This document shows positions 8,917-17,519 of a stretch of 64,000 bases of DNA, in pieces. The translations under genes and the position numbers were made by a program. The DNA lies in assembly GCF_011764445.1 (NCBI RefSeq), contig NZ_BLPG01000001.1, positions 4,402,001 through 4,466,000 of the forward strand, read 5' to 3'. Source of the stretch: Phytohabitans rumicis. GTDB taxonomy: Bacteria; Actinomycetota; Actinomycetes; Mycobacteriales; Micromonosporaceae. Below the pieces are notes generated by a model. The model ran no database searches. It was not told where the DNA came from and saw only the letters and a list, made by a program, of their open reading frames with translations. Position 1 is the first letter of the stretch. The number at the start of each line of letters is the position of its first letter.

Positions 8917-10218
8917 TCAGGCGGTGGGCACCGCGCTGACCAGGCCCATCGGGTCGACGCCCGCGACGTTGACCTTGCTGGTCTTCACGCCGCTGCCGAG
9001 GTCACCCGCGAGGGGCAGGGAGGACGCCCCGCCACCGACCGGCAGGCCGCCGGTCAGGGTGCCGGCCAGGTCGCCGACCAGGGGCAGCGACTCCTCGCCG
9101 GCCGAGCGGTAGTGGTCGCCCGACTTCCCGGACTTCTTGTAGTGGTTGTGACCCTTGCCGTTCTTGTCGATGTCCATCGCGGCGCCGTTGAAGCAGCCAC
9201 CGCTGATGCCGACGCCAACGCCGAGGACAGCCCCGACGCCGTTGCCGCAGATGTTGATCGGCACCTGGACCGGCACGTGGGCCTGGTTGCCGTTCAGGAT
9301 CCCGTCGTTGTCACCGGAGATCTGGGCGACGTCCTCGGTGCGCTTCGACTCGCGGGTCGACTCGAAGTCGGCGTCGTGGATGGCCCCGTTGAAGCAGGCA
9401 CCGCTGATGCCCGCGCCGACGCCGAGCACGCCCACGCCGTTGCCGCAGATGTTGATCGGCACCTGGATCGGCACGTAGATCTGGTTGCCGTTCAGGATCC
9501 CGTCGTTGTCACCGCTCCACTGCAGCGTGTCCTCGGTGCGCTTCGACTCCTTGACGTCCACGTCGTGGGTCGCGCTGTTCACGCAGGCCCCGCTGACGCC
9601 GACGCCGACACCCAGGACGCCCACGCCGTTGCCGCAGACGTTGATCGGCACCTGGACCGGCACGTAGACCTGGTTGCCGTTCAGGATCCCGTCGTTGTCA
9701 CCGGAGATCTGCGCGGTGTCCTCGACGCGGGACGACTCCTTGACGTCCACGTCGTGGGCGGCACCGTTGGCGCAGATGCCGCTCAGCCCGACGCCCACGC
9801 CGATCACGGCGCCGACCCCGTTGCCGCAGACGTTCACCGGCACCTGGATCGGCACGTACGCCTGGTTGCCGTTCGCGATGCCGTTGTTGTCCCAGCTGAA
9901 CTGGGTGGTGTCCTCGGCGCGGGACGACTCCTTCTGAGCCTTCCACGGCTTGCTGTCGCCCTTGTGGTCGATGTCCATCGCGGCGCCGTTGACGCACGCC
10001 CCGCTGATGCCGACGCCGACGCCGATGACCGCGCCCACGCCGTTGCCACAGACGTTGACCGGCACCTGGACCGGCACGAACGCCTGGTTGCCGTTCGCGA
10101 TGCCGTTGTTGTCCACGGAGATCTGAGCGGTGTCGGCCTGGACGGCGGACGGCGCGAACAGCAGCGCACCCGCGGCCAGCACACCAACGCTCAGCGTCTT
10201 ACGAACCCAAGTCTTCAT
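8917..10218 (-). CDS. Secreted protein with five chaplin-like domains
   Basis: A 433-residue exported protein. Residues 1-28 form a Sec signal peptide (MKTWVRKTLSVGVL...APSAVQA). Five repeats follow, each of the form GDNDGILNGNQ-VPVQVPINVCGNGVG-GVGVGISGAC: a chaplin-type hydrophobic hairpin with two cysteines. Linkers between them are charged (KESSRVEDT, KESKRTEDT). The last ~100 residues are a basic HNHYKKSGK stretch and then Leu/Gly-rich blocks (SLPLVGDLAGTLTGGLP). Chaplins of Streptomyces carry one or two such domains and assemble into amyloid-like films on aerial hyphae and spores. Five in tandem without a visible LPXTG sorting motif is unusual. The gene interrupts an acyl-CoA carboxylase cluster and has its own terminator. 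Confidence 0.85.
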   Translation of the reverse strand: MKTWVRKTLSVGVLAAGALLFAPSAVQADTAQISVDNNGIANGNQAFVPVQVPVNVCGNGVGAVIGVGVGISGACVNGAAMDIDHKGDSKPWKAQKESSRAEDTTQFSWDNNGIANGNQAYVPIQVPVNVCGNGVGAVIGVGVGLSGICANGAAHDVDVKESSRVEDTAQISGDNDGILNGNQVYVPVQVPINVCGNGVGVLGVGVGVSGACVNSATHDVDVKESKRTEDTLQWSGDNDGILNGNQIYVPIQVPINICGNGVGVLGVGAGISGACFNGAIHDADFESTRESKRTEDVAQISGDNDGILNGNQAHVPVQVPINICGNGVGAVLGVGVGISGGCFNGAAMDIDKNGKGHNHYKKSGKSGDHYRSAGEESLPLVGDLAGTLTGGLPVGGGASSLPLAGDLGSGVKTSKVNVAGVDPMGLVSAVPTA

Positions 10219-10513
10219 GATGAAGATTTGCCCTTCGATAATTGTTGAGTAAAGGGAAGTGCATATTCGGTTGTTGGTATTTCTTATTTACTGCGAGCGC
10301 CCGTACGAATACGCTCGTCGCTCAATTTGGGCGCGGCAGTGCCCTGGCGATTTGAATTGCCCTGACCCACCCGTCGACATGCGCCCGGATTTGGTGATGG
10401 TGTGTTGGGAGATCCACCGCTAGTCAGAGCGGTCCTGGGATCATTTTCCTGAGGCTTCGGTGCGGGATATACCGATCTACCGAGCGCCGGCAAGGCCGGC
10501 TCAGGACCACCCT

Positions 10514-11581
10514 CTAGTCAGGTGAGACGGTCGGGGCCTCGGCGTCATGCCGCAGGGCCGCGACGTCGGTCGTGACCGGCAGCCGGTGGGTCGCCACCGT
10601 GCGCTCCACGACCGAGGAGGGAACTGTCGCGAACGCGCCGCCCTCCGCGTGAGATCCGGGCCCACTGGCCGGGATCCCGGCACCCGCCCCGAAGTACGCC
10701 CGAAGGGGCGCGGGGTAGTGCCGATCGGGCAGGTTGCCGCCGCCCGGGCGCTCGTCCGGCGTACCGGCCGAGCGCAGCTCCGTACCGGCGAGGTGCCGGT
10801 CACCGGAGGTTGTGCTGACCCCGGCTAGGTGCACCAACGGCGTTCCGAGCACGGACGCCGAGCCGTTGCCGGCTCTTGTCCCGTCGGTGCCGGGGACCGG
10901 TGTCACTGCCGGGGTCAGGTCCTGGGCCCGCCGCTCCGCCGGGTCGACGAAACCGGTCACCGTACGCGTCACCGAGCCCAGCGTCGAGGTCACCGGTTGT
11001 GCCGCGCTGAGCAGCACGCCGGTGACCGGACGCAGGACCCCGTTCAGCGGGGCGACGACCGGGTCGACCGCGCGGGTAAGCGGGGTGAGCAGGCCCGTCG
11101 GTCCGGCCAGCGCCCCGGTGAGCCCGAGTGGCGTGGTCAGACCGCGGACCGTTCCGGCCAGGACTCCGTCGCCGGAGCCGGACCGGTCCCGCGACGTCGC
11201 GGTACGCGTCGAAGCGTCCGCGGCACGGGTGGCGGGGACCCGATCGCCGTCCGGCCGGGTGGCCGGCTGCGCGGCGATCCGGGTCGCCGAAGCCGCCGTC
11301 GCGCTGGGCAGCACCACGGTGCCGGCCGGCGCGACCGGGACGAGCTCCGGCGAGATCACCGGAGCGAGCGTCCTGGTCAGCGTGCCGTCGACGAGCGAAA
11401 CCACCGACAGGTCGGCGGGGGCGTCGTCAACGGGCTTGGCCTCGGCGGCGTGAGCCGAAGCAGCGGAGAGCAGCCAGGCCGCTCCCGCGAGGCCGCCGAC
11501 GGCGAGGACGCGCAGGCCAATCCGCACATGCGCGGGTCGCGATGCCGCGCGCTGTGTGCGCTCGACCCCCGACCCCGTCAT
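10514..11581 (-). CDS. Exported Pro/Thr/Ala-rich protein of unknown function
   Basis: A 355-residue protein. A basic N-terminus precedes a hydrophobic segment (about residues 21-45, VLAVGGLAGAAWLLSAASAHA) ending in a good signal-peptidase site after AHA. The mature part is low-complexity, rich in Thr, Val, Pro and Gly, with repeated leucine-valine motifs such as LTTPLGLTGAL, LLTPLTRAVDPVV and GVLRPVTGVL. I recognise no catalytic domain. It lies upstream of the chaplin-like gene on the same strand, separated by 295 AT-richer bases, so both may be envelope or surface proteins expressed together. That link is inference from position and composition only. Confidence 0.7.
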   Translation of the reverse strand: MTGSGVERTQRAASRPAHVRIGLRVLAVGGLAGAAWLLSAASAHAAEAKPVDDAPADLSVVSLVDGTLTRTLAPVISPELVPVAPAGTVVLPSATAASATRIAAQPATRPDGDRVPATRAADASTRTATSRDRSGSGDGVLAGTVRGLTTPLGLTGALAGPTGLLTPLTRAVDPVVAPLNGVLRPVTGVLLSAAQPVTSTLGSVTRTVTGFVDPAERRAQDLTPAVTPVPGTDGTRAGNGSASVLGTPLVHLAGVSTTSGDRHLAGTELRSAGTPDERPGGGNLPDRHYPAPLRAYFGAGAGIPASGPGSHAEGGAFATVPSSVVERTVATHRLPVTTDVAALRHDAEAPTVSPD

Positions 11582-11680
11582 GTTTCGCCTCTCGTCCGCC
11601 GGTTCGTTTCCTTGCGGTTTTAACCGCTCGTAATTGGTAACGAGACGACGTCAGGAGGGTCACGCCATTATTTGAAGAAA

Positions 11681-13018
11681 TCAGCGCATCCGGGTGACGA
11701 TGCCGGTGTCGTAGTCGCCGGAAATGAACTCCTGGTTTTCCAGCAGCTCCGCGAAGAACGGCAGATTGCACTTCGGCCCGGCGATCTCAAAGTCGGCCAC
11801 CGCGGCGCGAGCCCGCGCGATAGCGGCCGCCCGGTCATCGCCGTACACAATGAGCTTCGCCATCAGCGAGTCGTAGAACGGTGTCACGGTCGTGCCGGCG
11901 GCGTACCCGGAGTCGACGCGTACCCCCTCGCCCGTCGGCTCGGTCCAGACGGTGACCACGCCCGGACCCGGCAGGAAGCGCTTGGGGTCTTCGGCGTTGA
12001 TCCGCAGCTCGATCGCGTGCCCGCGCGGCGCCAGCCGCGCCGGGTCGAACGTGGGCGGCAGCCCGGCGGCCACCCGGAGCTGCTCCTCGACCAGGTCCAG
12101 CCCGTAGACGAACTCGGTCACCGGGTGCTCGACCTGGAGCCGGGTGTTCATCTCCAGGAAGAAGAAGTCGCCGCTGCCGGGGTCGAAGAGGCACTCGACG
12201 GTGCCCGCGTTGCGGTAGCCCACCGCCTCGCCGGCGCGGACGGCCGCGGCCAGCAGCCGCTCGCGCAGGTCCGCGGAGACGGCCGGGGACGGCGACTCCT
12301 CCAGCAGCTTCTGGTTGCGCCGCTGCACCGAGCACTCCCGCTCGCCGAGCGCGACCACGCGGCCGTCGGCCAGCCCGAGGATCTGCACCTCGATGTGGCG
12401 CACGCGCGGGAAGTAGCGCTCGATCAGCACCGAGCCGTCGCCGAACATCCGCTCCGCGAAGGCGCGCACCTTGTCGTACTCGGTGCGCAGGGCCGCCTCG
12501 TCGTTGGCGACGCCCATGCCCATGCCGCCGCCACCGGCGGCGGCCTTGACCATCACGGGGTAGCCGATCGTCGCAGCGGCCTCCAGCGCCGCCTCGACGG
12601 TCCCGGCCGGGTCGGTGGTGCCGGGCGCGACCGGCACGCCGGCCGCCGCCATCAGGTTTCGTGCATTGATCTTGTCGCCCATCGCGGTGATCGCGTCGGC
12701 GCCGGGCCCGACCCAGATCAGGCCGTTGGCTGCGACGGTACGGGCGAAGTCCGCGTTTTCCGACAGGAAGCCGTAGCCGGGGTGCACCGCCTGGGCACCG
12801 GTCGCCTTGGCGGCGGCCAGGATCGCGTCGGTGTTCCGGTAGCTCTGGGCGGGGTTCGCGGGTCCGATGTTGACCGCCTCGTCGGCCTCCGCCACGAACG
12901 GCAGGCCGGCGTCGGCCTCGGAGTACACCGCGATGGCGCGTACGCCGAGGCGCTTGGCGGTGCGGATGATCCGCCGGGCGATCTCGCCCCGGTTGGCGAC
13001 CAGCAGCGACTCGATCAT
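11681..13018 (-). CDS. Biotin carboxylase subunit of acyl-CoA carboxylase
   Basis: A 445-residue ATP-grasp biotin carboxylase that carboxylates carrier-bound biotin. The full catalytic set is visible: LLVANRGEIARRI at the start, YGFLSENADFA, the glycine-rich KAAAGGGGMGMG lid, RHIEVQ, GERECSVQRRNQKLLEE, FLEMNTRLQVEHPVTE and GHAIELRINAEDP. The ATG at 13018 overlaps the TGA of the upstream tetR by one base, so the two are translationally coupled; a longer upstream reading is not protein-like. It stops at AccC length and lacks the C-terminal biotin-carboxyl-carrier domain found in most actinobacterial alpha subunits, and no EAMKM motif is seen nearby. The carrier must come from elsewhere. Confidence 0.9.
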   Translation of the reverse strand: MIESLLVANRGEIARRIIRTAKRLGVRAIAVYSEADAGLPFVAEADEAVNIGPANPAQSYRNTDAILAAAKATGAQAVHPGYGFLSENADFARTVAANGLIWVGPGADAITAMGDKINARNLMAAAGVPVAPGTTDPAGTVEAALEAAATIGYPVMVKAAAGGGGMGMGVANDEAALRTEYDKVRAFAERMFGDGSVLIERYFPRVRHIEVQILGLADGRVVALGERECSVQRRNQKLLEESPSPAVSADLRERLLAAAVRAGEAVGYRNAGTVECLFDPGSGDFFFLEMNTRLQVEHPVTEFVYGLDLVEEQLRVAAGLPPTFDPARLAPRGHAIELRINAEDPKRFLPGPGVVTVWTEPTGEGVRVDSGYAAGTTVTPFYDSLMAKLIVYGDDRAAAIARARAAVADFEIAGPKCNLPFFAELLENQEFISGDYDTGIVTRMR

Positions 13019-13614
13019 CACTGCCCGATCAGTGCGGCCATGGTGGCGTCGCGCAGGAGCGCCGCGCGGCGCGTGCGCTCGACCTCGCCACCGAGGAACG
13101 GCGTGGAGTTCATCAGGCCGAAGGCGGCGTGGGCCAGCACCCGCGCCTCGCCGGCCGACAGCTCCGGCCGCAGGGTGGTGAGCACGCTGACCCACTCCTC
13201 CACGTACAGCCGCTGGAGCCGGCGGATCTGCCGCCGCGGCTCCTCGGGCAGCCGGTCGAGCTCGTGCAGGTGCAGCGCGATCACGGCGGGGTTGGCCAGG
13301 GCGAAGTCGACGTGGAAGTCGATCAGCGACTCCAGTGCCGAGCGGGCGCCGTTCGGGTGCTCGGCCACCCGGGCGCGGCCGCCCTCCAGCAGCCCTTCGC
13401 TGACCGGGATCAGGGCCGCCACCAGCATCGCTTCCTTACCGGCGAAATGATGGTAGAGCGCCGGACCGGTGACCCCTGCGGCCGAACCGATGTCGTCCAT
13501 CGACACGCCGTGGTAACCGCGGGCCGCGAAGAGGCCCACAGCGATCTCGATTATCTCGTCGCGCCGGGTCCGCCTGCGGGCCGGCACCGACGACGTCTGC
13601 TGCTCCACCGTCAC
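13018..13614 (-). CDS. TetR family regulator of the acyl-CoA carboxylase genes
   Basis: A 198-residue TetR repressor starting at the GTG at 13614. The N-terminal helix-turn-helix is clear (RDEIIEIAVGLFAARGYHGVSMDDIGSAAGVTGPALYHHFAGKEAML). The C-terminal ligand domain has LHLHELDRLPEE and ends ATMAALIGQ. The frame stays open further upstream but with unlikely Arg-rich sequence. Its stop overlaps the start of the biotin carboxylase gene, so it leads that operon. Relatives control acyl-CoA breakdown genes and are released by an acyl-CoA ligand; the palindrome at 8830-8839 is a plausible site. Confidence 0.88.
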   Translation of the reverse strand: MTVEQQTSSVPARRRTRRDEIIEIAVGLFAARGYHGVSMDDIGSAAGVTGPALYHHFAGKEAMLVAALIPVSEGLLEGGRARVAEHPNGARSALESLIDFHVDFALANPAVIALHLHELDRLPEEPRRQIRRLQRLYVEEWVSVLTTLRPELSAGEARVLAHAAFGLMNSTPFLGGEVERTRRAALLRDATMAALIGQ

Positions 13615-13634
13615 CCGGTCAGCGTAACCAACTC

Positions 13635-14183
13635 TCAACCCGCGTATATCAGGCGATCGGCGCCGACGCGCCAGCATCTCTTGGACGCGGCCCCGAAAAG
13701 CGCGGCCCCCAGCGCGTTGACCAGCACATCGTCCACTGAGGACACCCGACCGAGGTCGAGGGCGTACTGCAGGATCTCCACCGTGACCGAGCCCGCGGCG
13801 CCGAGCGCGAAGAGCCGCGGAAGGCTCGCCAGGGCGGCCCACCGGATGGGCGCGAAGAACCCTAATGCGGCAAATACCAGCAAATTTCCGCCGAGCTGCG
13901 CCACCAGCGTGCCCGGTTCGCCGGAAAACAGGACGGCGAGGTCACGCAGCGGAACCAGTTGGACGCCGCGCGTCGCCGACCGCGGGGTGAGGATCATCCA
14001 CACCCACGGCAGCGTGCCGGCCACCGCGCCCACCTCCGCGGCGCTGCGCCACCACGCCACCCGGGCCGGTACGCCGCGCCGGCGCCGCCAGGTGGCGAGG
14101 GCCCACCCGAGGGCGGCCGCGGCCGGCAGCGCCAGGACTGAGACGGCGACCACAGCGCCCCACTGCCGCCAGACCTCCGTCAC
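13635..14183 (-). CDS. VanZ-like membrane protein
   Basis: A 182-residue VanZ-family membrane protein from the GTG at 14183. Four to five hydrophobic segments are visible: VVAVSVLALPAAAALGWAL, AEVGAVAGTLPWVWMIL, LGGNLLVFAALGFFAPI, LFALGAAGSVTVEILQYAL and the end LVNALGAALFG. The VanZ hallmarks are the N-L-L-V-F-A-A-L-G-F motif, the Glu of VEILQY and the Asp of VDDVLVN. VanZ proteins modulate glycopeptide susceptibility in enterococci, but most genomic homologues have no proven role. It lies 20 bases downstream of tetR start, facing away from it in the same direction, and its 3' end abuts the tetR promoter region. Confidence 0.8.
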   Translation of the reverse strand: MTEVWRQWGAVVAVSVLALPAAAALGWALATWRRRRGVPARVAWWRSAAEVGAVAGTLPWVWMILTPRSATRGVQLVPLRDLAVLFSGEPGTLVAQLGGNLLVFAALGFFAPIRWAALASLPRLFALGAAGSVTVEILQYALDLGRVSSVDDVLVNALGAALFGAASKRCWRVGADRLIYAG

Positions 14184-14239
14184 GTGCCAGCACGGTAGCG
14201 CCCCGGAACCACAACGGAGCGTCACGCCTCTTTCCGGGC

Positions 14240-15450
14240 ATGACGACCAGACGCGCCCTGCTCCAACTCGCAGGGCTGATGTCACTCGCGGCCTGCGACG
14301 AACGCCCCGCCCCGGCCGCCGCCAGCGATCGGCTCATCGTGGAGACGACCGATGGGCTCGCGGTGGTGGACTCGACGACCGGGCGCGCCACCGTACCGGC
14401 CGGGCCGTCCGTGGTGACCGGCGACTGGACCCGGCTGGTCCGCACCGACTGGACCGGCAAGGGCACCCGGCTGGCGACGCACGAGTTGCCGGGCGGCGAG
14501 GTGGTCGCCGGCGGCACGCTGCGGGACCGGCTGGAGGCCAGGGTCGTCTCCCCGGACGGGCGGCTGGTCGCGCTCGCCTCCCCCAAGGGCCCGCGCAGCC
14601 GTACGACGGTGGTCGTGGCCGACAGCAGCGGCGAACGGGTCCGCGTCGACCTGCCCGGCAACCTCGAACCCGAGGCGTTCGACGCGACCGGACAATTCCT
14701 CTTCGTCCTGGACTACCTGCCGCCGACCGCGCCGGACCGCTACCGCGTACGCGCCATCGACCTGGGCGCCCGAGCGCTGCAGCCGCTGCTGACCCGGACC
14801 AAGTCGGTCGTACCGGCCGGCGCCGAGGAGGAGATGCGCGGCCAGGGCCGGCAGTCCGTGTACGACCCGGTCCGCGGCCAACTCTTCACGCTCTACACGC
14901 ACCAGCCGGACCACCTGCACACCCGGGACCTGCTCGCCGGCGCCCGAGACTCGGCCCCGCACGTGCATGCCTTCGTCCACACCCTGCACCTCACCGAGCG
15001 CTGGGCGTACTGCATCGACCTGCCCGAGCCGTTCGGCGCGCGAGCGGCGGAAGGGCACGCGATCGCGCTCAGCGAGTCCGGAAACCGGCTGTGCGTGGTC
15101 GACGCCACCACCGCCACCCTCGCGACAATCGACCCGACGGCGCTGAACGTGGTCAGCGTGCGGCCCTTGCCCGCCCCCTCGACACCGGCGCCGCCACAGC
15201 CCTGCTGACGAACGACGGCGGCACGCTCGTCGCCGGTGCGGGCACGAAGGTGCTGGTGTCGCCGTTGTCGGGCAGCCCCACCCGGTGGTCCACGCCGACC
15301 GCGGTACGCGGCCTCGCCCTAGCCGGGCCGCGCGTCTACGTCGGCCAGGACGGCGCCGTGACCGCCCACGAGCTGACCAACGGGCAGTTGCTCGGCCGCA
15401 CCCCCGTACCGAACCTGGTCGCCGTCCGACACGTCATCCCCCACCCCTGA
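14240..15450 (+). CDS. Lipoprotein with beta-propeller-like repeats, one frameshift
   Basis: About 403 residues once two frames are joined. The N-terminus MTTRRALLQLAGLMSLAAC is a lipoprotein signal with an RR pair and the lipobox Cys at 19. The body resembles surface beta-propeller proteins: repeated phrases such as VVSPDGRLVALASPKG, DATGQFLFVLDY, ALSESGNRLCVVDATTATLATIDP and, after the junction, LTNDGGTLVAGAGTKVL and GLALAGPRVYVGQDGAVTAHE. The frame changes at the C5 run 15174-15178; one extra C gives ...RPLPAPLDTGAATALLTNDGG and a complete final blade. No catalytic residues are recognisable. It is probably an exported cell-surface lipoprotein. Confidence 0.72.
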
Positions 15451-15495
15451 ACAGCCCCCACCCCCTTCCCGCGTCCTCTTCCTCGCCCTCTTCCT

Positions 15496-15578
15496 CGTCG
15501 ATCAAGGGCATATGGTCGTGCTTGGATCTCCAATCCGCGACCGTATGCCCTTGATCGACGCGTAAGTCCTTGATCGAC
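15496..15578. repeat. Palindromic repeat family A, copy 1 (with half-element)
   Basis: The 65-base core (15496-15560) has 23-base arms beginning CGTCGATCAAGGGCATATGG and ending in the reverse complement with one mismatch. Its centre contains TGGATCTCCAATCC. A half-element AAGTCCTTGATCGACG follows directly. Copy 2 (16089-16168) has the same parts in reverse order, so the two face each other across this gene-free stretch. Confidence 0.8.
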
Positions 15579-15660
15579 GGGCGAGGTGGGAGCTTCGGCG
15601 CGGGCTGGGTGGGGGCGAGCGGCGCGAGTCCCAAAAGGGGTCCCCTCTTGGGCGTCAGGG

Positions 15661-15716
15661 CGTGAGTAGGGCTCCCCTATACCAGCCAGAGCGTGCATAG
15701 GGGAGCCCTACTCACG
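15661..15716. repeat. Palindromic repeat family C, copy 1
   Basis: Perfect 20-base arms: CGTGAGTAGGGCTCCCCTAT (15661-15680) and its exact reverse complement (15697-15716), around a 16-base loop. A variant occurs at 42841-42896 and a minimal version at 42993-43012. Confidence 0.85.
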
Positions 15717-15863
15717 CCGTGGAGCGTCCTCAGGGCCGGGAGGTTAAGGAGGAGACGCAGCACCCGAGTTCGTCCAGGAACCTCGGCCGCAGCGGCGTAC
15801 CTGAAGTCGGCGGTGATCACGGAGTTTGCGGGCACGGACGGCGCACCCCGGGTAGAGCAGCGA

Positions 15864-15994
15864 CCTACGTGAACGTGAAGGATTCGAGTCGCCCCAGCGA
15901 CCCAAATCCTTCACGCAGATCTCGCAGCAGCGGGAAGCCGCTGTCAGGGCTTGATGTGGACCTGATTCCCTTCACCTCCCAGCCTCGGGGGCGC
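15864..15994. repeat. Repeat family B, copy 1
   Basis: A 131-base unit shared with 42705-42834: CCTACGTGAAC, then a 40-base hairpin (15875-15914, arms GTGAAGGATT.../...AATCCTTCAC), then GCAGATC and about 75 bases of conserved tail containing GCTGTCAG and ending GGGGGCGCC. The hairpin core is in opposite orientation to that of copy 2 while flanks and tail are direct. With the other repeats it fills the 15451-16198 gap, in which I see no gene. Confidence 0.8.
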
Positions 15995-16088
15995 CGAACG
16001 GGACCACACACCCGCACGGGCCTTACCTGGCGTGTCCGGCATCGCCAGGTCCCCCGGGCGCGAGCCGAGCCACCCGCCAGCCCTTCGC

Positions 16089-16168
16089 CGATCAAGGACT
16101 TTGCTGTCGATCAAGGGCAAACGGTCGTGGATTGGAGATCCAAGTACGACCGTATGCCCTTGATCGAC
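16089..16168. repeat. Palindromic repeat family A, copy 2 (inverted relative to copy 1)
   Basis: The half-element CGATCAAGGACTT (from 16089) is followed by the core GTCGATCAAGGGCAAACGG...CCGTATGCCCTTGATCGAC (16106-16168). Its centre TGGATTGGAGATCCAAG is the reverse complement of that in copy 1. It ends 31 bases before the stop of the convergent aminotransferase-like gene and could also act as its terminator. Confidence 0.8.
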
Positions 16169-16198
16169 GCGGAAAGGGGGGCGAAGGGGCGGGGAGGG

Positions 16199-17485
16199 CT
16201 AGGCCAGGGTGCGGGTGGCCTTTAGGGCGGCCTCGACGTCCGCCTCGCTGTTGACGATGGTCGTACCGAAGCGCAGGTACGAGGGCCGGTACGGCGTGGA
16301 GCTCGCCACCACCTTGAGCCCGCGCAGCCGGGACACCGCCTCGTCCACCGCGACGTTGGGCACCGTGCAGCAGACCACGCCGGCCGACAGCTCGGGGCTC
16401 TTCGGCGTCACCAGGGTGAGCCCGGCGATGCCGGCCAGGCCGTCCTTCAGCGCCGTCGCCAGCTCGGTCGTCCGGGTGGCGACGCGATCCCGCCCGATCG
16501 CCTTGTGGAAGTCGAACGCTTCGGCCAGCGCCCACCGGTGCTCGAAGCTGTGGTAGCCGCCGGGCGTGGCGGCCGGGCCGGGTGGTGTGGGACCGCTGTC
16601 GAAGCCCAGCCAGGCACCGATGCTGCGGCCGTCGAACGCCGGGATGATCGGGGTGAACCGGGCCCACGCCTCGGTCGTACCGCTGATCAGGCCGGTGCCC
16701 CGCGGCCCGAGGAGCCACTTGTGGCAGCCGGAGACGAGGAAGTCGCAGCCGAGGTCGTCCGGGCCGGCGTCCACCGCGCCGAATCCGTGCACCCCGTCGA
16801 CGCACAGCAGCACGTCCCGGCCGCGCAGCGCGTCCGCGATCGCCCGGACCGGCAGCCGTACCCCCGTGCTGGAGTGCACCCAGGTGATCGCGACCACCCG
16901 CGTACGCGGCCCAACCGCGCGGGACAGGTTGCCGACGATCTCGTCGACGCTCGCCGTGGCCGCGTCGGCGTAGAGCCGCACCCGCTTGACCGCGACGCCG
17001 TCGCGCTCGGCGCGCAGCCGCAGCGTCTCGTGGGTGGCGTAGAAGTCGTGCTCGGTGGTGAGCACCTCGTCGCCCCGGGCCAGCCGCAGGCCGCTGTAGA
17101 GCAGGCCCAGCCCCATCGTGGTGGAGTCGGTGAACGCGACGCGGTCCGACTGCACGCTCAGATAGTTGGCCGCCGCCGACGCCACCGCCTGGTCCAGCCG
17201 GGCCTCGTTTTCGTGCAGGTAGCCGATCGGATCGGCGTCCAGCCCTGCCCGGTGCCGGTCGATGGCGGCCCGTACGGACGCGGGGTGGGTTGCGAACACG
17301 AACGCGGACAGGTGCGCCAGGTCGGCGTTCACCGCGAACTGTCCCCGTACACTTGCCCAATCCGTGGGAATCAACGGCGGCGCGCCCGGTGCCGCGGGCG
17401 CGACCGTCGGCTCTTCATCACAGCCGGCGGCCGCTCCGACCAGGCCCGCCGCGGCAGCCACTCCCAGCAAGCTCCGCCGTCTCAT
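16199..17485 (-). CDS. Exported lipoprotein-type class V aminotransferase (EgtE / isopenicillin N epimerase-like)
   Basis: A 428-residue PLP enzyme of the class V aminotransferase / cysteine desulfurase-like fold. The PLP lysine is visible in SGCHKWLLGPRGTG, the cofactor Asp in CVDGVHGFG, and the phosphate contacts in TDSTTMGLGLL. The C-terminal small domain is complete (VVASSTPYRPSYLRFGTTIVNSEADVEAAL). The oddity is the N-terminus, MRRRSLLGVAAAAGLVGAAAGC: a twin-arginine motif followed by a lipobox with Cys22, so the folded holo-enzyme is probably exported by Tat and lipid-anchored. The substrate is unknown; ergothioneine-type C-S lyase or an epimerase are options. It starts 34 bases after the preceding SGNH gene ends, but on the same strand as the gene upstream of it only by chance of order. 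Confidence 0.82.
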   Translation of the reverse strand: MRRRSLLGVAAAAGLVGAAAGCDEEPTVAPAAPGAPPLIPTDWASVRGQFAVNADLAHLSAFVFATHPASVRAAIDRHRAGLDADPIGYLHENEARLDQAVASAAANYLSVQSDRVAFTDSTTMGLGLLYSGLRLARGDEVLTTEHDFYATHETLRLRAERDGVAVKRVRLYADAATASVDEIVGNLSRAVGPRTRVVAITWVHSSTGVRLPVRAIADALRGRDVLLCVDGVHGFGAVDAGPDDLGCDFLVSGCHKWLLGPRGTGLISGTTEAWARFTPIIPAFDGRSIGAWLGFDSGPTPPGPAATPGGYHSFEHRWALAEAFDFHKAIGRDRVATRTTELATALKDGLAGIAGLTLVTPKSPELSAGVVCCTVPNVAVDEAVSRLRGLKVVASSTPYRPSYLRFGTTIVNSEADVEAALKATRTLA

Positions 17486-17519
17486 GGGACCAGCCTGCGT
17501 GCCTCAGGTCACGCGCGGG

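Noticed and set aside
9155-10100. Regular repeats considered as a CRISPR array
   Set aside because: The repeats are protein-coding chaplin-like domains of about 200 bases with no spacer architecture; no cas genes are present.
13129-15450. 773-codon + strand frame
   Set aside because: It is a chance run of antisense tetR/vanZ, intergenic DNA and an out-of-frame lipoprotein; only its last ~90 codons are real, as the shifted end of the lipoprotein gene.
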